In this document: positions 56,009 to 64,000 of the stretch, in pieces
How the letters are laid out: each line of letters begins with the position of its first letter
Position numbering within the stretch: position 1 is the first letter of the stretch
NCBI GenBank assembly: GCA_964017065.1
Contig: OZ024783.1
Coordinates: 10,940,885 to 11,004,884, forward strand
DNA: 64,000 nucleotides
Source of the DNA: Haliclona indistincta
Taxonomy: Eukaryota > Porifera > Demospongiae > Haplosclerida > Chalinidae
Direction: 5' to 3'
Program-made: the position numbers and the translations under genes
The notes under the pieces: generated by a model
Databases searched by the model: none
Seen by the model: only the letters and a program-made list of their open reading frames with translations
What the model was told of the DNA's origin: nothing

Positions 56009-57203
56009 CATGTGAGTATGTGTGAGCTAGAGTGCATGTGGGTGCGTGTGTGTGCGCACGTGTAAGTGTGTATGAGTGTGTGTATGTATGTGTGTGTGTA
56101 CTGGTACTTTGTATGTGTGTGTGTAATGGTACATATGTGCCTATGTCGGTAGTTCCAGTGACTAGTACAATGCATGCATCAACAACAAAATCTGATTTTA
56201 GTTGTTACTTTGTGTTCAGGTCAAGTTTAGTTGAGTCATACAAGAAGAAGACTAAAGTTGAGTTACAGCGTTCTATCAAATCTCTCAAGGATGACAATGC
56301 TATGTTCACTAACCTCAATCAAGACTTGAGAAGAATACTAACAGGAGTAAGTAGTGTGCATGCAAAATAAGTACCGTGCTATACATAAAATGTATGTGCT
56401 ATTGACGTCCATGATAGCCTTTGGTATCTAGGTCCCTGGGTGTGTGGGTTAAGCATTTGGGTCTGTCTATATGCATAACAGTGTGCGTGAGCAGCGTGAC
56501 CAAAAAATCTACTGATGAAATCTAAAAATTTACTGCTTCACCACTTAATGATCACCATCAAAATAGCTCTCCACGACTTGTTTTTTATTTATCGAAAGAC
56601 ACCTTGTGATGTTGGGAGAACTTTTTGCTGTGTGCTTTGATCATGAGTACGCCTTTTAATAGCTGCTCCGCTAATTAGAACATGGGTAGCTAAGACCAAC
56701 AATGATGAGACTATAACAAACACATCAGAGTACATACTCACTGTGAGCCCCAGCTGCATTACGAGAACATTAATTATAATAATACGTCAGCTTGTTCATC
56801 TGCTGGGCATGCTGCAGTTCCCAGCTAGGGTATAAAGAACTCTTGTTAAGAATTGTTCCCAGAGGGTGAAGCCTAAATTAATAATAAAAGTTTGGAGTTA
56901 GAGATTAAAATAGTATTGTGAACTGACAGTAACTCAAAGGGGTGAGCACCCTCTGCCTACTAATGAAACCCTGTGTGTGTATGTGTACCTAATAATGGTA
57001 TCACTTATATGTACTATATCATGGGGTCTCCCCTATTGAAGTGCAATCTCTCTCAGCTCAAATATCAGTAGTGGCATACCTACGCATACATGTACAGGAC
57101 AATGTGATATTATAGCGCAATGAATGATCATTTCTTCTTTGTTACAATGTAGTTGAGAGAAGAACAAGCTAGACTGGAGGTGCTGATGGATCATCAAAGA
57201 TGA
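42756..57203 (+). CDS. REPS-like EH-domain endocytic adaptor, copy 2, intact from first recognised exon
   Basis: Exons: 42756-43102, 53492-53634, 54185-55204, 55367-55410, 55531-55656, 55761-55969, 56220-56346, 57153-57203 (stop). Phases agree at every junction and give about 688 aa. After a proline/serine leader comes one EH domain (DWSLSEDFRQRC ... ETARNFFVQSRL ... SKIW, then KLADGDQDGALTLHEF). Its conserved Trp codon is split TG/G by a 10.4 kb intron. SH3-ligand-like runs follow (FSIPPPPP, KPVRPPR, RPAPAPPTRPKPPR), with a basic KPRRKKRNSP. The C-terminal coiled coil resembles the RalBP1-binding end of REPS1/2. Introns: 53635 is GC-AG, the rest GT-AG. The true start is uncertain: the frame opens upstream to ATG 42714, and REPS1's usual first EH domain is not seen. 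The family acts in Ral-regulated, clathrin-linked endocytosis. Confidence 0.8.
43277..43651. repeat. Long intronic palindrome, about 148-bp arms
   Basis: 43277-43425 and 43504-43651 are near-perfect inverted copies around a loop of about 78 bp (for example GATCCCTACATCAGTGGCTG and its inverse). It lies 175 bp downstream of the EH exon donor, in transcribed sequence. Confidence 0.9.
43652..45233. other. Intron sequence without recognised genes
   Basis: Contains a GAAA-rich run (about 44222-44270), a 26-bp palindrome, TAGGGAGACACTACCGTGTC and following bases, at about 44474-44501 related to the insert at 7158, and a degenerate GT-rich patch (about 44875-44930). No exon is supported. Confidence 0.4.
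45234..45403. mobile_element. Pogo-like MITE, 170 bp, TA target duplication
   Basis: Starts CAGTGGAGCCCCTCTAGGGC and, on the minus strand, CAGTGGAACCCCTCTTAGAG, flanked by TA on both sides. No coding capacity. Confidence 0.7.
45483..47234 (-). CDS. Gypsy-type integrase with proline-rich C-terminus
   Basis: 583-codon frame. The zinc segment is LHAAHQGTSTMIAKAESL then CPHCNK. The catalytic motifs are CSDYFHYQGYNYLVIVD, ASDGGPAFTA, and HSNCRAEIGVKTVKR. A chromatin or nucleic-acid binding end (LRIGDRVRLQNQTG) follows, then a proline/threonine-rich tail of about 150 residues. The frame is intact but starts inside pol; it would be made as part of a polyprotein. Confidence 0.85.
   Translation of the reverse strand: MASATIPAPPLHIPTQLMAGACTDDQLQPPLTESKLEESLISSINSTHIVNWEQVQTATSSDDNMLLLLSAIEDGIPDLRHKLPPAIREYHQHRQHLYSIDGVIIYKDRIVIPPVLRPSCLSALHAAHQGTSTMIAKAESLIFWPGITSDIQATRANCPHCNKMAPSQPAMPPTTPITPVYPFQCICSDYFHYQGYNYLVIVDRYSNWPIVERDKDGAQGLINALRQTFSTYGIPDELASDGGPAFTANATTQFLKDWGVHHRLSSVAFPHSNCRAEIGVKTVKRMITGNTGKDGAINVDTFQKAILQYRNTPDPTTKLSPAMCIFGRPIKDLIPILPNKYRPHQTWTESLHLREEALRHRHTIQQDRWSEHTKTLTPLRIGDRVRLQNQTGPNPNKWDRTGVIIEVRQYHQYLVRVDGSGRQTLRNRKFLRKYTPVYQPTKQRSIFDDLAHLPPCPPPPITPTSPSNTDLPTQPLSTTPNTRATTNPTLPPTSPAPNPTIDTNDEALPTPSTPPPAAPPLSAIEPATTNPSKSTPSAQPPPIPQPPNPLNTTQTPQPLRRSTRKTRPPQWFDISQNSVFNHT
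47137..47475 (-). pseudogene. Gypsy-type RNase H end
   Basis: Frame with AVDHRPLLKIFGDRSLDHIS and HIPGVKNKTPDSLSRHP, the terminal RNase H motifs. It lies in a different phase from the RT frame that ends at 47454 and from the integrase frame, so two frame changes are needed for a full pol. Confidence 0.75.
47454..48800 (-). CDS. Gypsy-type reverse transcriptase
   Basis: Frame with VTWCHRMVICAKKNGSPRRT, VFDAWNGYHSVPLHPDDRHY, and CVDDALLWSDS (YxDD box with C first), then LTDVRSWFGLINQVSY. RNase H starts LATDWSKHGIGFWL. The frame is open upstream of its first ATG and overlaps the end of gag-protease in the +1 phase, consistent with frameshift expression. Confidence 0.85.
   Translation of the reverse strand, partial: KFSKSAASCPRRTKPPPTPTSLPYPATEANRQQLQQYLLDYYASSTFNTCEHQTLPLMDGPPMRLMIDPQATPTAHHSPIPVPLHWQEEVKAGLDRDVRLGVLEPVPIGEPVTWCHRMVICAKKNGSPRRTIDFQPLNLHATRETHHTQSPFHQARAVPHQKKKTVFDAWNGYHSVPLHPDDRHYTTFITPWGRYRYRTAPQGYIASGDGYTRRYDEITSSISNKTKCVDDALLWSDSIEESFFQACNWLNICGTHGITLNPDKFTFAKEEVEFAGFTITNDSVRPSKKYVKAIADFPTPKNLTDVRSWFGLINQVSYLFSMTDVMLPFRNLLKPSNKFHWDDDLEEAFQKSKSTIIDEINHRVTIFDKTKPTCLATDWSKHGIGFWLFQKHCTCPSKDLFCCKSGWKITLVGSRFTHAAESRYAPIEGEALAVADALEDILCWAVLT
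48778..50313 (-). CDS. Gypsy-type gag-protease with N-terminal zinc finger
   Basis: 511 codons. Residues 5-32 form a C2H2-like finger (CPIDGCDYET, then HATVH). The gag core follows (WQYFLLRWSDYVKATRL, PVRSYVARLKGQAGICKF). Two zinc knuckles come next: CSYCGTKGHG...ECPAF, and CNHCGRDNHLKKMC. A retroviral-type aspartic protease active site is MADTGCQSCLAG. The frame is uninterrupted. Confidence 0.85.
   Translation of the reverse strand: MPVIGCPIDGCDYETPDVDPIVAAALITTHATVHQAGPAPTAATPARAEKVKRPSISSAGTTEEWQYFLLRWSDYVKATRLNGTDKIIQLLECCDDQLRRDLTRNAGGTLTGMAEEEVLKAMKSLAVREENAMVARVALHNMRQDRDEPVRSYVARLKGQAGICKFIQKCTNCDANVNYTDAMVKDVLCRGLGDTEIQRDLLGDKDQSMSLEDTVKFVEAKEAGKRSASHLLLPQSADAVRGSTYKRQKKTPTPSAKDQDAACSYCGTKGHGRNPPTRVRRTECPAFGNKCNHCGRDNHLKKMCIGKQPNTKGAEHNDAVFDTLCGVTSVGSVKSATLDHHVFDQNTREWLRKQSKPQPFIRLRMSIDRHDYSHFGFPLNAPEGHCFISAMADTGCQSCLAGVKAIKKLGLSTEDLVPVTLQMRAADNHDINILGAVILRLSGKSNKGEGRSTRQIVYITNSTDRFFLSREACVDLGIVTTDFPTISEETEISINAASTTPPRQEIQQECS
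50314..51684. other. Intron sequence, partly homologous to 5333-6280
   Basis: No exon. 50435-50550 is a 116-bp element with 16-bp inverted ends (TTGTATTTCGTCAT and inverse). From about 50875 the sequence aligns with segment 1. Confidence 0.45.
51685..52459. mobile_element. 775-bp element with about 85-bp terminal inverted repeats
   Basis: The left AATTTCAGCTGTCTTGGAAT...CTAATTGAGTG.. text (first about 85 bp) is repeated inverted at the right end (CTTGACACTCAATTAG, read on the minus strand). The homologous place in segment 1 (about 6280) lacks it. An inner inverted pair GTGAGTCTGAGCAA lies near 52058 and 52350. No transposase frame. Confidence 0.65.
52460..53491. other. 3' part of the EH-splitting intron, homologous to segment 1
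   Basis: Aligns with 6300-8398. It contains the empty TTAA site at about 52636 and the single-copy TAAACATT at about 52820 that define two insertions in segment 1. Confidence 0.5.
53635..54184 (+). other. GC-AG intron of REPS-2
   Basis: The donor AAG/GCAAGTGC and acceptor TTTAG are preserved in both copies (8542-9080 in copy 1). An insert-like AT-rich block at about 53695-54020 is not in copy 1. Confidence 0.65.
55246..55362. repeat. (CCCTCT)n microsatellite forming an acceptor pyrimidine tract
   Basis: About 115 bp of nearly pure CCCTCT repeats directly before the CTCAG acceptor of the 44-bp exon. In copy 1 the same intron end has only a short CT-rich tract (13517-13556). Confidence 0.95.
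55423..55505. repeat. (CA)n microsatellite in REPS-2 intron
   Basis: CA/CG repeats next to the donor of the 44-bp exon, at the same place as in copy 1. Confidence 0.95.
55976..56108. repeat. (GT)n-rich tract in REPS-2 intron
   Basis: GT run and degenerate GT-rich sequence just after the donor of the 209-bp exon, counterpart of 14694-14840. Confidence 0.9.
56347..57152 (+). other. Last intron of REPS-2
   Basis: GTAAGT donor, ACAATGTAG acceptor; aligns with 15074-15773. About 150 bp (56885-57035) is not in copy 1. No gene seen. Confidence 0.6.
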
Positions 57204-58512
57204 CACTATCACAGTCCAGTGTGTATTATACTAGTCAACTACTCTGTTGTGTGTGTTCATGGTTTGTATTTGTACATAAAATTTAACTACAAGTAAAAAT
57301 TAATGTTTCTCATGTGATATATCATCATACTGCGCCACGACCTAGCTAATTAGTTGGGCATGGCCCGACCTCAGCCTTAACGGGCACCCGGTTCGGAAAC
57401 TTTTCTCCGATTGGTACCTAAAAAAATACGGGAACCCTCACGGCACGTGCGGTGTTAGGGTTCTCGGTTTGTAACTATCAGTGGGCGGGTTCAGTGTACT
57501 GTCTGGTACCAGAGAAAGGTGGGGCTGGTGCAGGAATCGACTAGATAAAATGGCGTACCGACAGCACTAGCTTGAAAAGCACGCAGATCTTCGTCTGGGA
57601 CTACTTTAGTAAAGGCTGCTGTTTATAGGAACCTAAAGGTGATTGAAATCCACTGAAGACGAGTTAGTAGTGCTGTCTTACTCTAGCATTCTATTCTACC
57701 ACGAACAAAGTGGACCTGAGCCTTTTAAACTTCTGTGTGACAATGAAAAGGCGTTGTAACGAGGAGGAATCTCAGCTATAGAACCGGCTGAATGTGAAAG
57801 CTTGTTCAATTTATTACTGAGTTGAAGGTCCTGAGCACCTAGTGCACATGATCTCAGAGCAGAACTGGTGAGTCTATCAATAGTCAGATTGTATTGAGAG
57901 ACCCGGCTGAAGCCAGCACCACATTCGCCAGCACCACATTCGTAGAAGCCATACATCAACATTTTTGTGGTTAGTGGTACATACGAGCTCAATTACGAAG
58001 ACGCAGTTAGCGCAGCCATTGCGCTCGACGTCATCGAGTCTCGAGGCTAGACTAGCCGCCATGCAGAGCAGTCAGAGAGCAGCGGGCCAGTGCCTGTGAG
58101 TCAGTACTATTCCTGTACAGCATGTAGGCCTATTGGTAGTGCTCTATTCTCTGCCAGCGTCTCAAGTTATCCACTATAACTTGTCACGCTGCTTATTGTT
58201 ACTTGCTGGGTGTGGCACTGAATCAGTGACTATGCAATAACTGACCAATTTCTACATGTGAGTTCCTTCTAGAGGTGCATGTCGAATCTCATTTTCTCTC
58301 TTTCTAGGTGTTTCCTGGACCCAGCAATAAGATTTTGTACGTTGATATTTACCGATAACAACACATTCCGCCTTATTGCTGGGCGTGGCAATAACTGACC
58401 AATTTCTACATGTGAGTTCCTTCTAGAGGTACATGTGCAGATGTCAAATCTCATTTTCTTTCTTTCTAGATGCGTTTGCTGTTTGGACTGTGCAATTAAC
58501 ATAATGTATTAC
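57204..58512. other. Region downstream of REPS-2
   Basis: Homology with segment 1 ends at about 57345. The block 58247-58500 holds two copies of a unit containing CCAATTTCTACATGTGAG and AATCTCATTTTCT. An inverted related copy is at 63318-63400. No gene supported. Confidence 0.45.
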
Positions 58513-59816
58513 AACACACATTTTTTTTTTTTTTTTTTTTTATAATAATTTGCAAATATGCAGGATTACACAATAGCAGAGTTGCTAATACAAAGTGAAC
58601 CCAGTTAAAATTACAAGCTAAGATAACAAGACAACTGATATTTAAAAGAACTAAGAGAAGAAGAGTTAGTGATAGAGGAAGGTAGAGAGTTCCAGAGAGC
58701 AATTGAGGAGGGAATAAATGAGTTAAGATGAGAGGAAGTTCTCGCAAAAGGCTGGGTTAATAATGGCCGAGAGGACAATCGAGTAGAATAACCCGTAGGT
58801 GCTTTAGAAACGATGAGTCCCTCCGGAAAGAAACATTCACCTTTAGTTATTTTATATAGAAGACATAGAGAGAGCTCAGATCGTCTCATTTGCAGAGTTG
58901 GGATTAGGTATGTAACCAAAAGATTGTTATAATCTGCACTTCAATCACCAGACACAATCCTTAAACCAAATTTTTGTACGTTCTCTATCTTGGCAATTTG
59001 TTTGGCAGAATAAGGAGACCACACAGGCGAAGCATACTCTAAGTGAGGACGCACCAAAGAAATGTACAACTTGAGAAGAGAAGCAGTGTTACAATAAGCA
59101 CAGAAATTCCTGTAGATGATTCCCAGCATTCTGCGAGCCTTATTGCACACTATGTCAATATGAAGTGACCAGGTAAGATTGCTAGAGATATTGACACCAA
59201 GATACTTGAAAGAGTTAACTTGTTCAAGGACATTACCATTTAGCCAAAGAGAGAAAGAACAAGAAAGACTAGACCTCCTTCTACTAATTAACATACATTT
59301 ACACTTAACTGGGTTAAGTGTCAAATGGTTGTCAGCGGACCACTTCTCAATATTCAAAATATCCTCCTGGAGATCAGAGAGATCCTGTGTACAGGATATT
59401 GGCTTGTATAACATAAGGTCATCAGCATAAAGAGCATCACGGGCACCCTGAGACTTTGTACACTTTGTAACACCGTCGACATAAATACAAAATAATAGAG
59501 GGCCCAAAACGGAACCTTGAGGGACACCTGATAACACAGGCACCGTAGCTGAAGTCTCTCCATTCACAACCACTTTTTGAGATCTGCCAAATAAGTAGTT
59601 AGTGATCCATACAATAATTACTGGGTCGAAGTTGAGCGCCTCAAGTTTTTCAATAAGGGGCCAATGAGGGACAGAGTCGGACGCCTTACGATAATCGAAA
59701 AATACTGCACATATGTCATGTCCATTATCCAACTCAGAGTGCCAATCAGAAATTGTAGATAAAAGGGCAGTCACAGTAGACCGACCTGGGCGAAAACCCC
59801 AGGTCGGTCTACTGTG
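58513..59816 (-). mobile_element. 5'-truncated non-LTR retrotransposon (LINE)
   Basis: The minus-strand frame from about 59816 encodes an RT palm (GFRPGRSTVTALLSTISDW, GVPQGSVLGPLLFCIYVDGV, DALYADDLMLY), thumb, and C-terminal end (LVRPHLEYASPVWSPYS; SIALWNSLPSSI). An in-frame TGA at 58941-58943 interrupts it. A poly-A tail is seen as the T run 58522-58541. Possible target duplication AACACA. Motifs fit the CR1/L2/Jockey group; the related fragment at 25917-26541 is of the same type. Confidence 0.85.
59772..59816. repeat. Perfect hairpin at the LINE 5' end
   Basis: CACAGTAGACCGACCTGGG is followed after 7 bases by its exact inverse. The LINE reading frame ends at the hairpin, so this is the 5' junction. 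Confidence 0.85.
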
Positions 59817-59852
59817 CGAACATGTGCGAACATGTTCGCCCAGAAACCCCAT

Positions 59853-62153
59853 AACACATGTATATTTATGCAGAAATCATGTAATATGAACAAGCTAGAA
59901 CCTATAGCTAAAATTGTTTGCATATATAATTTTGTGATCCTCTGGTGTTGAATTCATGTGAAAAGTAATTATTATTGTTGTGTTAATGGGTTTATAAAAA
60001 ATATGAGACCGGGTTAAAAATTAAAGCACGTGTTGTGTATCAGTTCAATTCAGCTGCAACACTGATCATTGGTGTGGTATAGAATATACAGTATACTACA
60101 GTCTTGTTTCACAATGGTGAGCTGCTTCAGAAAAAGCAAAAAAGAGGAAACCATTTGTTTTTTGTGCAATAAGTGTGGCCATACCTGATGTAAGTTCATG
60201 TGTTAGCTGCAACGTATTAAATATGTCCCATGGACATATACTCAAAGTTAGGAGAAGTTCCAATAAAGGTGTCATAAATCCACTTGGCACTAACATAATG
60301 CTGGATCAATTCCATCATACAACTCTTGGAGTTGACAGATAATGGTTTATTTTTAGTTTTAGCTAGCTTCGTGTAACCCATGCACTATTAATAACAAACA
60401 TAGGATTTTCTGATATTCATTAATTTTGTCAAGTATTCAGCAAGAGTACCGTAGGATTCATAAGCAGTTGCAGACTGATAATCAGCCAACAGATGCAACT
60501 TTGTTAATGGTATTCCTGTGTGCATGCATGAGGCATTAAGTTCGTATAAGTTATAATAATTATGAATTGTTTAATTATGGTCATGCATGTATATAGGTAT
60601 TAGTCACTCAAGGTGATGGTAGTAACGATTTAAAGCCGTACTGCAGTAATGATGCAGAGGAAGGACTCCAGATACTTAAAAATCGGCTACTTGAGAACCT
60701 ATAGGTGCATGCGAGGAGTTTAAAATGAACAAATATGCATACACACATGTTTGCATATACACATTCAGGAATTTCCAGGATCCACTGAAATGTTTTCTAC
60801 CAAACTGAAGCTAACAGGAACATATTCCCATTGCACTGAGGTTGTGCATGATCATGATATTATAGTTCTATTTTTGTGCATGCATCACACAGGTTTGAAA
60901 TATTTCAGAGTTTGTCAGGCTGCTCCTGTTTCAGAGATCATCACAACTAAGTTCTCTAAACTCTATATCCATGCAGGTATGCATGCATGCTATTTCATCT
61001 TGACTTATAATACGTATAATATTATTACATTGACATGTTCCTGGACATTAAGGGAGAGTTTCGCAACCTCGTATCAGAGAATAGAAGAAATACTACTCAT
61101 GTGTTGTGATTGAGAAGTGAATGATGTTCTGTGGCAAGCTCAAGCATTTGCATGAATCGCTTTTTGTGCATTAATCTCAAGCTATGATGATTTTACATCG
61201 TAGAAGAATGCTTACATTGTGCTTTATCACAAGCAACACTCAAATAATTATAAGCTAAAACTGATGTGCATCCACTGCATCAAATTCAGTTGTGATTCTT
61301 AATTTATAGGTCTATCTACATAACTTGAAGAGATCATTAGTTGGAAGAAAGGCAAATAATCTACCACATACAGCGCTATTATTGGTATACACTGTAGCAA
61401 TCATGCTTTGGAGTAACAAACGAAGAAGAGTATTTGGTGCTCATTATGATCTCTATTATAATTATTGTATTAATAAATATTATGATGCATTGGCTATGTA
61501 GGTACGGAGTAACCTCAGTCGTTTCCCAGAATTGTGTAGAAGTGTTAATATTAAAAATTTATACTCAGTTTGCTCACAAGTATAATTTGGGATGATACAA
61601 TTTTGCTATAGAGAGTGGCATGCAGTGATAGTGATAGTGATGGTGGACTGTTGCCTAGAACAAAATGGATCACAAGCCACAGCCACTCAACAAACCGAAA
61701 AGCATGTTCAGGTATGAAAGCATAGTACTATACTCATGCAGAAAATTATAATTGCTAAAGAAAGGACATCACCTAGGATCAGTCAACACACCTGCAAAAG
61801 TATCTGGTCAGTGTAACATGTTATCATTAATTTTAATACAGCTGTACATCGTCACCTAGTAAAGGTTCCGCATACTATAATGTTAATGCTCCACTGCACT
61901 TATTACAATATTGCAATCATAAACTGCAGAAAATGCATACGGTGGTACAGAGTCAGGCAGAATATCATGTGAGGATGACAACATTGAGCTATTTGAACCA
62001 TACAGGGAGCTCATCAAAGTTATCATCCTCACATGTATATTTAATATAAAAATAATAATAATTTATTTATTTTTATTTTTTTTTGAGCAAAAGCAATAAT
62101 AGATAATGAAGCAGATGAAAAGTTATAGTACAAAATTGAATGTGATACAAACC
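59853..62153. other. AT-rich region with unassigned exon-like stretches
   Basis: Open stretches bounded by AG and GT: about 60600-60703 (VLVTQGDGSNDLKPYCSND, ends in a stop), 60769-60839 (EFPGSTEMFSTKLKLTGTYS), 60893-60976 (LKYFRVCQAAPVSEIITTKF), and 61612-61713 (ACSDSDSDGGLLPRTKWITS). I recognise none and cannot chain them in phase. They may be a decayed gene or chance. Confidence 0.25.
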
Positions 62154-62580
62154 CTATCTAGCTAACATAAGGTGAGGAGCAGAGCCAAGGGAACCCATGA
62201 CAGAGGCAGCATTTCCTCGACGTTGAACAGCAACTGACATTCTTTGTAGTATGTGGACTGTGGCCTCCTCTTCCCCTGTTGCTTGGGTCAACCGATGTCC
62301 AAGATCTTTAATGAAGTTCATAGTAGCAGGTCCCAGGACTCCACTAGTCTCAACTGCCACAAATGTAAAGCGATAGGACGAGGTCAAGTTTGAATAGTTA
62401 ATTTTCTTTCTCTCTTCCGCTGCTGCAGCAACAGCTCCCGCCTCTCTCGCAGCCAAATGGAGGTATGAGGGTGCAAATGTGTCTGTCACAGTAGCATCCC
62501 AAACCAGATGTTTTCCACTTTTCCAAGGAACAGATGTGATACCATCAGGACGCTTCTCATCAGTTCGACTGACACCTACA
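62154..62580 (-). pseudogene. Retroelement-associated C-terminal fragment, PD-(D/E)xK-like
   Basis: Minus-strand frame with KRPDGITSVPWKSGKHLVWD, then TDTFAPSYLHLAAREAG, FTFVAVETSGVLGPA and SVAVQRRGNAASVMGS. This block is familiar from the C-terminal ends of reverse-transcriptase-linked proteins of sponges and cnidarians. The RPDG...VWDAT pattern is suggestive of a restriction-like nuclease fold. No RT is attached here, so it is a fragment. Identification is from memory of the pattern. Confidence 0.45.
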
Positions 62581-64000
62581 GGTTTAATAATAATTTATAA
62601 TAATAAATAATTTATTAATAATAATAATTTATTATTTGCACACAATGCATTGTGCTTTTGTCTCCAGACAAGGATACACTTCCAAATCAAGTATTACAAC
62701 CAGTGTTTAGCGGCAATGCTGATTTAGTCGACAATTCCCTCTTTGCAACAAGCAAATTTTCAAGAAGAGATCTCTGGATCAACTGCTTTCCCAGAAGGAA
62801 AGGCCATCAGATGAGTCAGTTTGTTAGTGAATGTACGTTAAAATTCTTCCAATATTTTCAGTGAATGCCTGTCAGTTTAAGCGAGATTTTATTAGAATTA
62901 ATGTAAAGGAATCAGAGAAGAAGTTGCTATCATAATTGTAATCATAATAATACATGCATGCAGCCAAAACTACGGAAGATTGTATCGGGACTAGTTAGGA
63001 AAGTTTTTTTAGACTAATTGTTCGAGTTTCTTGTGGTGCAGCGGATATGTGGCCACTTCAACTAAATGACATGGTAGCAACAACATAATAATTATTTTTA
63101 ATACTATAATTATACATATTTCCAATTCTACAGTTTATGGAAGTCACTCACTACTTAATGGGTGTGGCTGGTGATACCAAAAGCAGCTGTTACTGTCCAC
63201 TAATAAATTATGTGCTATTTCCGGAGGCATTTCAATGATTGGAATGTATGACTTGTTATTGTATGCTTTTGTAATTGTGCAGGCAATGAAATGTCTAATT
63301 TCAATTATGTATAAAATGAGATTTGACATCTGCACATGCACCTCTAGAAGAAACTCACATGTAGAAATTGGTCAGTCATTTCCACACCCAGCAATAAGGT
63401 GGAGTGTGTTGCTATCAGTAAAATTAATATCAACGTACAAAATCTTATCAAAATCTGAAGAAGCTGCTTACTTTGTTTGTAAAACAGGTATGTATATTAT
63501 TGCTCATGCATCACTTATTGATAATCACCACTGCATTATGTTGAATACATGCACTACTTGATATAATTCAAATATCAGGCTCCATACTCTATATTAACTT
63601 ACCTGTGTGACTCAAAGGTCATTCATTCTACTGTCACATTAATAATAATGCATCCGTTACGTTTACAAGTATATAAACCAGGACAGTTTATAGTCTGTCA
63701 AAAGCTACACCCATGCATTACTGTAACATTAATACTTAAACTCTTGTAAGTGACATGCATGCACAATCACACTAGTCCACTGGACTGCCTGCATACCACA
63801 ATATTGCATACCGTATAATTATCCAATGCGCATTATCATTCGCATAAGCTCTATGAGTATAGTACTAGTTTAGCTATAGTTATAGCTAGTCATTATCATA
63901 ATGCATACTCAAAAGACCCACATAATGAACTTTAGAAACATAATAGTACTCCTCATTATTACTCAACATAATTATATTTAAACCATAGTATGAATAATTC
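62581..64000. other. AT-rich right end with two exon-like frames
   Basis: 62669-62834 (QVLQPVFSGNADLVDNSLFA, acceptor CTCCAG, donor TGTAC/GTTA doubtful) and 63283-63487 (acceptor GTGCAG, donor ACAG/GTATGT; peptide MRFDICTCTSRRNSHVEIGQ). The second shares its peptide with an inverted copy at 58260-58460. No family recognised. Confidence 0.25.

Overview
The window is eukaryotic. Genes are split by short GT-AG introns (and one GC-AG intron) and the sequence is AT-rich. Intergenic and intronic DNA is packed with LTR retrotransposons, LINE fragments, a tRNA-derived SINE and many small inverted-repeat elements. Gene content (ankyrin-ROC-COR-death domain protein, REPS/EPS15-type EH-domain protein) points to an invertebrate metazoan. 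The style of gene and repeat is what I would expect of a demosponge (Amphimedon-like), but the species is an inference.

Two diverged copies of one multi-gene segment can be aligned by eye. Segment 1 runs from the left window edge to about 15,988; segment 2 runs from about 34,000 to 57,345. Each carries, on the + strand: (a) an ankyrin-ROC-COR-death (ROCO) gene, 3' end only in segment 1 (1-2682), complete in segment 2 (34008-39948, about 1906 aa, about 30 ankyrin repeats); (b) a degenerate REPS-like pseudogene (4317-4852; 41929-42455); (c) a REPS-like gene with EH domain, proline-rich/basic region and C-terminal coiled coil (8399-15824; 42756-57203). REPS-2 is intact from its first recognised exon. 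REPS-1 lacks the exon for the first half of its EH domain, has its large exon twice around a 200-N assembly gap, and carries a one-base deletion that puts a stop at the next exon.

Between the segments (about 16.0-34.0 kb) lie an orphan coding first exon (16103-16366), a cluster of TTAA-flanked inverted-repeat elements (16.4-18.3 kb), a longer inverted-repeat element (18.4-19.7 kb), and a 12.6 kb minus-strand BEL/Pao retrotransposon (19973-32579, target duplication ATTAT). The BEL copy is interrupted by a gypsy-type element (22182-27501, target duplication TGTAC), which itself contains a LINE fragment and a foldback element. An inverted-repeat element full of a 14-bp palindrome sits directly upstream of the intact ROCO gene. 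A second gypsy-type element (45.5-50.3 kb, minus strand) lies in the 10.4 kb intron that splits the EH domain of REPS-2.

The right end (57.3-64.0 kb) is gene-poor: a 5'-truncated LINE, a retroelement-derived endonuclease-like fragment and several unassigned exon-like stretches. On known family roles, the ROCO proteins would be GTP-regulated scaffolds with a ligand-sensing ankyrin array and a death-domain output. REPS proteins link Ral/RalBP1 signalling to endocytosis. Nothing in the sequence shows that the two functions are coupled; their adjacency is best explained by segmental duplication.
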